62,307 bases of DNA from Gemmatimonadota bacterium. GTDB lineage: Bacteria; Gemmatimonadota; Gemmatimonadetes; Longimicrobiales; Gaopeijiaceae. The notes below the pieces were generated by a model that had not been told where the DNA came from, did no database searches, and saw nothing but the letters and a program-made list of their open reading frames with translations. Positions 1-7,070 of this stretch are shown here, piece after piece. The stretch covers positions 1 to 62,307 of the forward strand of contig JAJDNC010000022.1 in the NCBI GenBank assembly GCA_022340865.1. The letters run 5' to 3'. The translations under genes were made by a program, and so were the position numbers. How positions within the stretch are numbered: the stretch's first letter is position 1; every line of letters starts with the position of its first letter.

Positions 1-1578
1 CCGCTGGTGGGCAAGGTGGTGCGCTTCCGCGTGACGCAGGGGTCCGGCACCCTGGGCACGGATTCGCTGGTCACCGACGGGCAGGGGTTGGCGCAGACCG
101 CGTTGGCGCTTCCACCTCTCCCGGGTCGCCTCGTGGTCACGGCCGAGCTGGAGGGCACCGACCTTCCGGGGGCGAGATTCTCGGTCGCGGCCCGATCCGG
201 GGCGCCGAGTCGGGTCGACATCGCCGGGGGCGATCAGCAGAAGGCATCCGTGGGAGCGCTTCTTCCCGAGCACCTCATGGTCCGAGTCACGGATCGGGCG
301 GGCGTCCCGGTTCCCAACGTCGAGGTACGCTTCCAGACCGTGGGAGGAGGGGGGATGGTGGCGCCTTCCCGGGTTCGAACCGACTCCGCGGGATCCGCGT
401 CCGCGCTCTGGCGTCTCGGGGACGACCCCGGAGTACAGCACGTTGCCGCGTTGATCCCCCAGCTCACGGATACCTTCCTGACGTTCACGGCTACGGCGGT
501 GGAGAGCGACTCCACCGCCAAGCCCGCCGAGGAGGGCGCTCCCACCGAGCCGGCCGCCTCCGAGGCCGTAAGGGTGGCACGCCGGACCTTCGCCGTGGGC
601 GGGAGCTTCGTGTGCGCCCTCGGGGGCCGCAACCTGTCGTGCAGGGGAGCGGACGACCAGGGACAGAGTCAGAACCGCCGCTCCACCGCATTCGTGGCGC
701 TGGCCGCAGGCGTTTCCCACGCGTGTGCGCTCACGGCCGCCGGGGAGGCGCTCTGCTGGGGAGCCAACGAGAGCGGTCAGATCGGCGACGGCTCGCGCAC
801 GGACCGACCCGACCCCGTCGTAGTGGCCACGTCCGTGCGCTTCGACATGCTCGCGGCCGGGGTGTCACACACGTGCGGGCTGGCCGCGGGGGGCCGGGCC
901 CTGTGCTGGGGTAAGAACATCAACGGTCAGCTGGGCGACGGCTCCCGGGAGGATCATCTGACCCCCCAACCGGTGTCGGGTGGTCGGGACTTCGACGCGC
1001 TCGTCGCCGGTTGGAACTACACGTGCGGTCTGAGCGACCGGGGCGACGCCTACTGTTGGGGGCTCAACGACCATGGGCAGCTCGGAGACGGAACGCAGCT
1101 GGACCGGCTGACGCCCACGCGGGTGCCGGGCACATTCGAATCGCTGGTGGCGGGGAACGCACACACCTGCGGGATCCGACGTGGCGAAGTGCTCTGTTGG
1201 GGAGACAACGCCTTCGGACAGCTCGGCGACGGGTCGACTCGGGACCATGCGCGGCCACAGCCGGTCAAGGGCCTTCCTCGCCCTGCCACCGAGCTCGCCG
1301 CGGGCGCTGTGAGCACCTGTGCGCTCCTGAGCGACGGGACGGCGTACTGTTGGGGACAGAATCTGCACGGCGAGCTGGGGGACGGAACCCACGAGAACCG
1401 CTCCACACCGTCGCCCGTAGCCGGCAACCTCGAGTTCCGGTCGATCTTCGCCGGGGGGGCTCTCGCCTGCGGCTTCACCGATGCCGGCGCGCAGTATTGC
1501 TGGGGCTTGAACCAGAGCGGCCAGTTGGGGGACGGTACCCGCGTGAGTCGATCCGTGCCCACGAGGGTGGGTGGCTGA
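1..1578 (+). CDS. RCC1-repeat surface protein with Ig-like domain (5' end outside window)
   Basis: The reading frame is open from the first base, so the N-terminus and any signal peptide lie upstream; 525 residues are visible. Residues about 75-165 look like a bacterial Ig-like (Big-1/invasin type) domain, with the typical 'vpNVeVrFqt' strand. From about residue 200 to the end there are six clear RCC1-type repeats, each with a 'CWG-N-GQlGDGs' core, preceded by one degenerate copy (CRGADDQGQ). Each repeat also has a conserved cysteine in 'h-CgL/CAL', so the propeller may be disulfide-rich, which suits an exported protein. RCC1 propellers are protein-binding scaffolds; in bacteria they are usually secreted or surface proteins of unknown partner. 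The stop lies 6 bp from the convergent stop of the next gene. Confidence 0.85.
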   Translation, partial: PLVGKVVRFRVTQGSGTLGTDSLVTDGQGLAQTALALPPLPGRLVVTAELEGTDLPGARFSVAARSGAPSRVDIAGGDQQKASVGALLPEHLMVRVTDRAGVPVPNVEVRFQTVGGGGMVAPSRVRTDSAGSASALWRLGDDPGVQHVAALIPQLTDTFLTFTATAVESDSTAKPAEEGAPTEPAASEAVRVARRTFAVGGSFVCALGGRNLSCRGADDQGQSQNRRSTAFVALAAGVSHACALTAAGEALCWGANESGQIGDGSRTDRPDPVVVATSVRFDMLAAGVSHTCGLAAGGRALCWGKNINGQLGDGSREDHLTPQPVSGGRDFDALVAGWNYTCGLSDRGDAYCWGLNDHGQLGDGTQLDRLTPTRVPGTFESLVAGNAHTCGIRRGEVLCWGDNAFGQLGDGSTRDHARPQPVKGLPRPATELAAGAVSTCALLSDGTAYCWGQNLHGELGDGTHENRSTPSPVAGNLEFRSIFAGGALACGFTDAGAQYCWGLNQSGQLGDGTRVSRSVPTRVGG

Positions 1579-1584
1579 GGTCGC

Positions 1585-2631
1585 CTACCGCTCCGTCCGC
1601 CGGAAAGCCAACCCGAACCCGAGAAGGAAGCCGTCCCGGGAGCCGTATCGGACCGGGTCTGTCCCGGGAATCGGGTCACTCCCCAGGAAGCGGCGCTGGA
1701 CCAGGACCTCGAGGTTGACATCGCTGCGCAGCGGGATGACGCCCCGCGCCTCGACCAGCGCCCCGAGATGGGAGTAGCCGGCAGACGCCCCCGGGAACTC
1801 GCTGTAGTTGCCCCATTGCCAGTGCGTTCGCACCAGAGCGGGTCCGGCATCGAGGGTGATGTTTCGTCCCTGATAGCCGGCCGTGATCGCCCACAGGTTG
1901 CCACCCGAGTCGAGCCAATCCATCGGTCCGAAGGGCGTATGATAGGTGGTTCGGACCTTCGACAGCAGGACCCACATGCCACCTACCACGAGCCAGCGGT
2001 TCAGGCGGTAGGTGGACGCGAGGATCACGTCGGCCCGTCTCACTTCCGTCGACTGGAACGGGTACGATCCTGCGGTCTTGAGATCCCGGTGCGGATGTGC
2101 GGTGGAGATCATGAAAGGGGGACCTGCCAGGCTGAACGTGAAGCGCGCCTCGGCCGCCACTTCCGCTCCGGTGCTGACGCACTCCGGTCCCGGGCGCGGC
2201 AGAGCATCGCCCGGCCTCACCATCACCGCCCTTTGGATCTTCCAGTCGCCGTCCTCTGATCGCACCCACAGGGCGTACCACTCGCCTCCTCCCGAGAGCA
2301 TGGATCGGTACTTGCCGAGCTCCACCCCCCGACGGGCGTCACAGCGGTAGACATGGTCGGTGAAGAACTCGAATCCCGGCGGACTCGATTCGGGCGAAGT
2401 CGTCATGTATGCCTGGATCGCTCGCCGGCCTCGCAGCGTATCCCGCTTCGGCGTTGCCAGCGTTGCGCTCTCGGCGAAGTCCAGGTGGCTTGCATCCTCC
2501 CGGCTGATGTCCCGCTCCAGCTCCAACGCCGAGTACGCCGGTGGACGGACGGGCGCAAACGGCGCCGGCAGCGTGCTGCAGCCGGCGGCGGCCGCGGCGC
2601 CGGCGAGTGCCACGAGTCGAATGAGGCGCAT
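1585..2631 (-). CDS. Putative lipoprotein, NTF2-like domain plus barrel-like C-terminus
   Basis: The start chosen is the ATG that overlaps the stop of the upstream gene as TGATG, giving 348 residues. The N-terminus (MRLIRLVALAG..AAGCS) is a lipoprotein signal with the lipobox cysteine near residue 17. Residues about 35-150 resemble a SnoaL/DUF4440 NTF2-like fold (a 'dfaesAtl..p....lrGrraI' segment and a 'W....dWkiqRavm' segment). The remainder alternates polar and hydrophobic residues and ends 'FLLGFGLAFRR', as in small outer-membrane barrels. It shares this architecture with the gene at 2631-3788, so the two look like ancient paralogues in one operon. The function is unknown; the NTF2-like call is by pattern only. 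Confidence 0.8.
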   Translation of the reverse strand: MRLIRLVALAGAAAAAGCSTLPAPFAPVRPPAYSALELERDISREDASHLDFAESATLATPKRDTLRGRRAIQAYMTTSPESSPPGFEFFTDHVYRCDARRGVELGKYRSMLSGGGEWYALWVRSEDGDWKIQRAVMVRPGDALPRPGPECVSTGAEVAAEARFTFSLAGPPFMISTAHPHRDLKTAGSYPFQSTEVRRADVILASTYRLNRWLVVGGMWVLLSKVRTTYHTPFGPMDWLDSGGNLWAITAGYQGRNITLDAGPALVRTHWQWGNYSEFPGASAGYSHLGALVEARGVIPLRSDVNLEVLVQRRFLGSDPIPGTDPVRYGSRDGFLLGFGLAFRRTER

Positions 2632-3788
2632 CAGAAGGAGTAGGCGAAGCCCAGGCCGATCGTGAAGCGTCCCATCGACACGTCCAGTGGCCCCAGGCCC
2701 ATGAATGCGGGCACCTGGGCCTTGGCGGCGACCGTGTATCGCGCCACCAACTCGGGCTGCAGAGGGAGGGCCAGCGGAGCGTTCACGGCGAGCTGAGCCA
2801 CGCCGCCGAAGCGCGTCCGGCTCACCGACACCGGCGCGATGCCCGACATGCTGCTGAACCTCTCGGTCCAGTCGAAGTTGACCAGGGCGAGGGCCGGACC
2901 CGCCGCGATCCGGGCCGGGCCGAAGCTGAATGCCCCGAGGAGCCCGAACCACCGGTCGGTCTCCTGGAACCGCGGTTCCCGGGGTGCCGTCGTGAGGCGC
3001 CCGCGTGCACGGTCGATGGGGTTCTGGATCAGGAGCCCCTGGATTCCCCATGCCGGGGTCAGCCGATACCGGAAGCTGGCAGCGAAGCCGATGCCCACCC
3101 CCTCGGTCCTCGGGAAGGTACCGATCAAAGGCAGGGTGTACGTCCAGCCGGCCGCGCTCATGGCGTCGGCCACCTGGTTGGCCACCTGCTTCCCGCCGTA
3201 GAGAACCTCCGCCTCCACGACCATTCGGTGCATATCTCTCGACGTGGATCCCAACGTGTGACACCCGGTGACCGGCCCGGTCAGGTGCGCTCGACTGTCC
3301 GGCTTCATCCAGAGCCGATGCAGCATCCAGGTTCCGTCGCTCGTCTGGATCCAGACGGCGCGATACGGCTGATGCTCCGCCTCTGCCCCCCGGTTCGTCC
3401 CTTTGACCGGGTAGACGCCCTCCTGCACCGCCACTCCGTCGCACCCCTGTACGTCCGTCGGTATCAGAACGAAGTCGACGGCCGGGAGCTGGCGAGCGTG
3501 CCACTGCTCGAGCCAGGTCGAGATGCCGTCGGGTCCCACCAACGTGTCACGACGCACCCAGGTGGTCGTGTCCGCCGGAAGCGAGTAGGGGAAGGTGACG
3601 AGCTGGGCGTCGGGGGCGATGACGTCGGCCGACGGAAACCGGCCGACGGTGGCCAAGGTCGTGTCCAGGGTCACGAGGTGGGCATGCTCCGCGTCGATGT
3701 CCGCGAAGGTGCCGCCGGTGGCGCAGGCGGCGAGCAGGGTCACAACGGGGAGCGCCAGCGTAGCGCACGAGAGGAAGCGGGTCTTCAT
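2631..3788 (-). CDS. Putative lipoprotein, NTF2-like domain plus barrel-like C-terminus (paralogue)
   Basis: A 385-residue protein with a lipoprotein signal peptide (lipobox LLAAC, Cys at about residue 22). The N-terminal half resembles an NTF2-like/SnoaL domain that includes 'W..QWHARQLPAVDFV' and 'YRAVWIQTSDGTWMLHRLW'. The C-terminal half consists of amphipathic strands and ends 'FTIGLGFAYSF', with a terminal phenylalanine as is usual for outer-membrane barrels. It is the upstream partner of the 1585-2631 gene, which starts inside its stop codon. No function is recognised. The lipid anchor combined with a barrel-like C-terminus is uncommon, and an alternative is a periplasmic protein rich in beta strands. 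Confidence 0.82.
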   Translation of the reverse strand: MKTRFLSCATLALPVVTLLAACATGGTFADIDAEHAHLVTLDTTLATVGRFPSADVIAPDAQLVTFPYSLPADTTTWVRRDTLVGPDGISTWLEQWHARQLPAVDFVLIPTDVQGCDGVAVQEGVYPVKGTNRGAEAEHQPYRAVWIQTSDGTWMLHRLWMKPDSRAHLTGPVTGCHTLGSTSRDMHRMVVEAEVLYGGKQVANQVADAMSAAGWTYTLPLIGTFPRTEGVGIGFAASFRYRLTPAWGIQGLLIQNPIDRARGRLTTAPREPRFQETDRWFGLLGAFSFGPARIAAGPALALVNFDWTERFSSMSGIAPVSVSRTRFGGVAQLAVNAPLALPLQPELVARYTVAAKAQVPAFMGLGPLDVSMGRFTIGLGFAYSF

Positions 3789-4125
3789 GGCAGGAAGCCG
3801 CAGCGAGCGGCATGAAGATGGAAAACGCCGGGCAGCCTGGCGGGAGGAGGTGACTGCCAGGAAGGGGGGCGAGACAATACTGGGTCCCTCGACTTCGACT
3901 ACGCAAGGGAGTGGCGCCTGGCGGATCGCTCCGGGGCTGGCCCCAAGACGTCACCTGTGGCGCTGCTGACCCTCCGGGCACGCGAGCATGGCATTTCGCC
4001 GCGCATCGTTCCCATATTCGAAATAGATGACACGTCAGCGTACGCGCCGAGCCAAGGAGAGGCGCACGCGGTGCCATCGCGCCCCCCCCGGACAACGCGG
4101 TCACCCAGAAAGTGGATGCGAGACG
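3789..4125. other. Divergent intergenic region
   Basis: This 337-bp stretch separates the divergent lipoprotein genes starting at 3788 (minus) and 4126 (plus) and should hold both promoters. No convincing -35/-10 pair, RNA gene or long inverted repeat was found. Short open frames run through it but have no protein-like composition. Confidence 0.5.
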
Positions 4126-5796
4126 ATGAAAAAGGCCCTCGCTGTACTCGCGGTCGCCATTGCGGTCGGAGGGTGCGTCACCGTCGTACCGGTGCCGGTC
4201 AGAACGGCTCCGCCCCCGACTTCCACCCGTGATTCGGCCCGGCGCAAGGACCCCCCGACGGTCGTGGTGATCTCCGACCCCCAGGACAGCACACATCTCC
4301 GGCGGGACGGCTGGAGAGGGCACCCCACCGATACCGTGGTGGAGGTGGCGGGCACGACGGGCAAGACGGACCACCGTCCGCCGTGGGCCGCACGGCCACA
4401 CGAGGGCGGGCCGACCGAGCCCCCGCCTGGCCTGGCAAAGCACGATAGCCTGCCGCCCGGACAGGCCCGGAAGGAAGGGAAGCCGGACAAGGGCCAGCAC
4501 GGACCTCCGGACAGGGAGGGCAGGCCGGACGTCGAGCGCGTCGTGATCGCACACCCCGAGGCTCCCGGCCAGGAGAAGAAGCACGATCAGGGCGTGCGGG
4601 ACGAGCCGGGCAACAAGGGCGTGGAGCACGGAAACAACGGCGCCGAGCACGGAAACCGCGGCGCCGAGCCCGGAAACAGCGGCGCCAAGCCCGGAAACAG
4701 CGGCGCCGAGCACGGAAAGAACGGCGCCGAGCACGGAAACAGCAACGCCAAGTCCGGAAACAGCAACGCCGAGCACGGAAACAACGGCGCCGACCACGGA
4801 AACCAAGGCGCCGAAGCCGGCAAGAAGAGCGTGGAGGCTGGGAACAAGCCCGTGGAGCCGGATCCCAAGGTTGCGGGACCTGCCGAGAGGATCGTACCGC
4901 CCGGCAACAAGGGTGCCGAGTCGGGCAGCAAGCCTGCGGGGCCGGACCCCAAAGGCGCCAAAGCCGACAAGAAGGCCGTGGTCCCCGGCAACCAGAGTGC
5001 CGCGCCCGGCAAGAAGATCATCGAGCCCGACAGCAAGCCTGCGGAGCCGGACCCCAAAGGCGCCAAAGCCGACAAGAAGGCCGTGGTCCCCGGCAACCAG
5101 GGTGCCGCGCCCGGCAAGAAGATCGTCGAGCCCGACAGCAAGCCCGCGGAGCCGCAGCCGAAAGGCGCCAAGGCCGAGAAGAAGGCCGTGGTCCCCGGCA
5201 ACCAGAGTGCCGCGCCCGGCGAGAAGATCGTCGAGCCCGACAGCAAGCCCGTGGAGCCGGACCCCAAGGTCGCCGGGCCTGCCGAGAGGATCGTACCGCC
5301 CGGCAACAAGGGTGCCGCGCCCGGCAAGAGGATCGTCCCGCCCGCTGACAAGGGTGCCGAGGTGGGCAGCAAGGCCGTGGAGCCTGACAACAGAACCGAG
5401 CCCGATCAGGCCAGGCAGGGGGGTGGCAAGCCCGCTCCCGCCGCGCAGAGCGGCAAGGAGCAGACCGCTCGCGCCCCGTCCACCGCCGTGGCGGTTGCCA
5501 CCATCGCGCAGCTGCTCGGCTCCAATGCCCTGGTGGGGCAGCGGGTCCAGGTGACCGGAACGTGCCTGTCCGCGAAGAACCAGTCCGCTGCCGGTGGAGC
5601 GCCCGCCGGAAGGGACGACTGGCAGCTCGGCTCCGGCGGAGCCGCCATCTGGGTGACCGGAAGCCGTCCGGAAGGGTGCTCGGCGGCGGCGAATGGCAGG
5701 GGACAGGTGACCATCACCGCGAAGGTGGCCGAGGATCAGGTGCCGGGGCGTGGGAAGAAGTCGGGTGAGACGCGGCGGTATCTCGTGATCGGGTAG
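4126..5796 (+). CDS. Repeat-rich lipoprotein with C-terminal OB-like domain
   Basis: The start chosen is the ATG of 'MKKALAVLAVAIAVGGC', a canonical lipoprotein signal; an in-frame ATG 99 bp upstream would place non-signal residues in front. The 556-residue product has three parts. After Cys17 comes a Pro/charged linker, with KG/KPDKGQHGPP-type stretches to about residue 160. Residues about 162-245 are twelve heptads of the type G-N-x-G-A-E-H, then come 35-residue repeats rich in Lys, Pro, Gly and Asp. The last ~100 residues look globular and OB-fold-like ('QLLGSNALVGQRVQVTGTC', 'DDWQLGSGGAAIWVTG', 'GQVTITAKV'). A lipid-anchored, highly charged spacer presenting an OB-like head is the natural reading, and the ligand is unknown. 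Confidence 0.85.
   Translation: MKKALAVLAVAIAVGGCVTVVPVPVRTAPPPTSTRDSARRKDPPTVVVISDPQDSTHLRRDGWRGHPTDTVVEVAGTTGKTDHRPPWAARPHEGGPTEPPPGLAKHDSLPPGQARKEGKPDKGQHGPPDREGRPDVERVVIAHPEAPGQEKKHDQGVRDEPGNKGVEHGNNGAEHGNRGAEPGNSGAKPGNSGAEHGKNGAEHGNSNAKSGNSNAEHGNNGADHGNQGAEAGKKSVEAGNKPVEPDPKVAGPAERIVPPGNKGAESGSKPAGPDPKGAKADKKAVVPGNQSAAPGKKIIEPDSKPAEPDPKGAKADKKAVVPGNQGAAPGKKIVEPDSKPAEPQPKGAKAEKKAVVPGNQSAAPGEKIVEPDSKPVEPDPKVAGPAERIVPPGNKGAAPGKRIVPPADKGAEVGSKAVEPDNRTEPDQARQGGGKPAPAAQSGKEQTARAPSTAVAVATIAQLLGSNALVGQRVQVTGTCLSAKNQSAAGGAPAGRDDWQLGSGGAAIWVTGSRPEGCSAAANGRGQVTITAKVAEDQVPGRGKKSGETRRYLVIG
4609..4860 (+). repeat. Twelve 21-bp (heptapeptide) tandem repeats
   Basis: Twelve in-frame 21-bp units encode heptads starting G-N or G-K, with the consensus GN(N/S)GAEH; the first is GNKGVEH and the last GNKPVEP. 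Copies diverge mostly at heptad positions 3 and 7. The array lies inside the lipoprotein gene and keeps its frame. Confidence 0.85.
4941..5255 (+). repeat. Three 105-bp tandem repeats (35-residue units)
   Basis: Units begin at 4941, 5046 and 5151, and the start of a fourth is seen at 5256, exactly 105 bp apart. Each encodes a 35-residue unit containing KGAKADKKAVVPGNQSAAPG and ending EPDSKP. They are nearly identical in DNA. A second module (DPKVAGPAERIVPPGNKGA) flanks the block on both sides, near 4861 and 5261, as if the whole block had been duplicated. Confidence 0.88.
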
Positions 5797-5977
5797 TCAC
5801 CGCCGTCAGAGCCGCGCAGGACCGGTCCCGAGGGTCCGCAGCGTCATCGATAGCCCGGTGGCGGAGCGGGCCCTCGGGCCGCTCATCGCGGTGACCGGCG
5901 CGACGCTCCTGTGGGTGGCACAGGCGCCGGCATGGGCGGTTGGCCTGGGTGCGAAGTGATCCCCGCGCGAACCCCTC
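5797..5977. other. Intergenic region with imperfect inverted repeat
   Basis: Between two convergent genes, 5824-5837 (GGTCCCGAGGGTCC) and 5868-5880 (GGGCCCTCGGGCC) form an imperfect inverted repeat without a T-run. It may help end transcription from either side. A 33-codon open frame (GTG 5858 to TGA 5959) with a hydrophobic middle also lies here but is not called as a gene. Confidence 0.3.
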
Positions 5978-6769
5978 TCATCCCGGGCGCGCCGCCCGCA
6001 CGTTGAGGCGCACGTAGTCGAGGGTATACGGGGCGGAACCCCGGGCCGCTTCGGCGGTGAGGGTGTCGAGGGCTTCCCTGCGTGCCTCGTCCGAAGGCAG
6101 GCGAGCCAGCAGCGGCGTGAGAATCACCGTCTCGATGAACTCCCGAAACGCCTCTCCCCCGTCGAACGTCGTCGGCTCCTGGCTCAGACCGACGTCGATC
6201 TCCTCGAAGCCCACCTTCTCCAGGCGCGTGCGGGTCTCATCCACACCGGGGAAGTACGCCGGGTAGCTCCATCCCTCGACCGCCGCAGGCCAGCGCTCCC
6301 GGACCAGTGCCTCGGCGCTCGCCGAGATCCGCGCCAGGTTCCCGGAGCCGCCACACTGGGCGTGCAGCCTACCCCCGGGCTCGAGGGCGCGGAAGAGGTT
6401 CGCGTACAGGGCATCCTGATCGAGAACCCAGTGGAAGGTTGCGCCGCTGAAGACGAGATCGGCCTCCTGGTCGAGATCCAGGGCGCCCAGGTCCGCCTGG
6501 AGGACCTCCACACGCGGCGCGAGGTCCGCCAGCTCGCGCCGTGCCACCTCCAGCATCGCCGGGGAGACGTCCAGAGCGATGACCCGCCCCCGGGGAACGG
6601 CTTCGGCGATGAGGCGGGTGAGGTTTCCCGCGCCGCACCCCGCGTCGATGACGGTCTCGTCGCCGCGCAGCTCGATCCCGGCCAGGATGGCCGATCCCCA
6701 CCGCGCCTGAGGCGCGGCGATGCGCCGGTACGTCTCCGCGTCCCAGGTGCGTCTCTCGTGTTGGGTCAT
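5978..6769 (-). CDS. Class I SAM-dependent methyltransferase (trans-aconitate methyltransferase-like)
   Basis: A 263-residue soluble protein starting at the ATG of MTQHERRTW, which has GAGGAG one base upstream. The Rossmann SAM motif I is 'VIDAGCGAGNLTR' (about residues 40-52), motif II ends in the acidic 'VIALDVS', and motif post-I/IV is 'DLVFSGATFHWVLDQ' followed by 'LEPGGRLHAQCGG'. The 'FHWV.d' and 'FPGVDET...L...GF' segments resemble trans-aconitate 2-methyltransferases (Tam) and the wider Methyltransf_25/11 group. The substrate cannot be read from sequence. It stands alone, divergent from the 7071 gene. Confidence 0.88.
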   Translation of the reverse strand: MTQHERRTWDAETYRRIAAPQARWGSAILAGIELRGDETVIDAGCGAGNLTRLIAEAVPRGRVIALDVSPAMLEVARRELADLAPRVEVLQADLGALDLDQEADLVFSGATFHWVLDQDALYANLFRALEPGGRLHAQCGGSGNLARISASAEALVRERWPAAVEGWSYPAYFPGVDETRTRLEKVGFEEIDVGLSQEPTTFDGGEAFREFIETVILTPLLARLPSDEARREALDTLTAEAARGSAPYTLDYVRLNVRAARPG

Positions 6770-7070
6770 GCTCCTCGCACACGTCGTCGTCGAAGCGGGG
6801 CGACCGTGATCCGTGCGCGCCGGCCCGCATCCCGGGCGGTCGCGATGGAGCCCTGGCGCGCCCGACGGAAACAGGACGAGGGACGCGCTGCCGTCAATGG
6901 GCTCGAGGTCGAGCGACCTGCCGGCCCGGTGCGGACGCACACCAGCGGGAGGGGCGCATGGTCGTCGATGCCCCCGAGGGGGTCTTGCCGGCCGACTTTC
7001 AGGACACGACCGTGGTCGCCGTGCGGGTCTGCCCGCGCCCGTTCTGCCATCCGATTCCGGAGGCCGTGCG

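Noticed and set aside
366..385. tRNA-like T-loop (GGTTCGAACC)
   Set aside because: It is an in-frame part of the RCC1 gene and no acceptor stem or anticodon arm surrounds it.
2632..3504. 290-codon upstream extension of the 1585-2631 lipoprotein gene
   Set aside because: The extension overlaps the upstream paralogue in another frame, while the TGATG start begins a perfect lipoprotein signal.
4609..4860. CRISPR-like periodicity of about 21 bp
   Set aside because: The units have no unique spacers, keep the reading frame and encode heptapeptides in a lipoprotein gene.
5858..5959. 33-codon frame with a hydrophobic middle between convergent genes
   Set aside because: It has no ribosome site and a GTG start only; it could be a gene remnant but nothing else supports it.
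6813..7070. 86-codon N-terminal extension of the spermidine-synthase fusion
   Set aside because: The ATG at 7071 has a good ribosome site and directly precedes the first membrane helix, and the extension overlaps the divergent promoter region.
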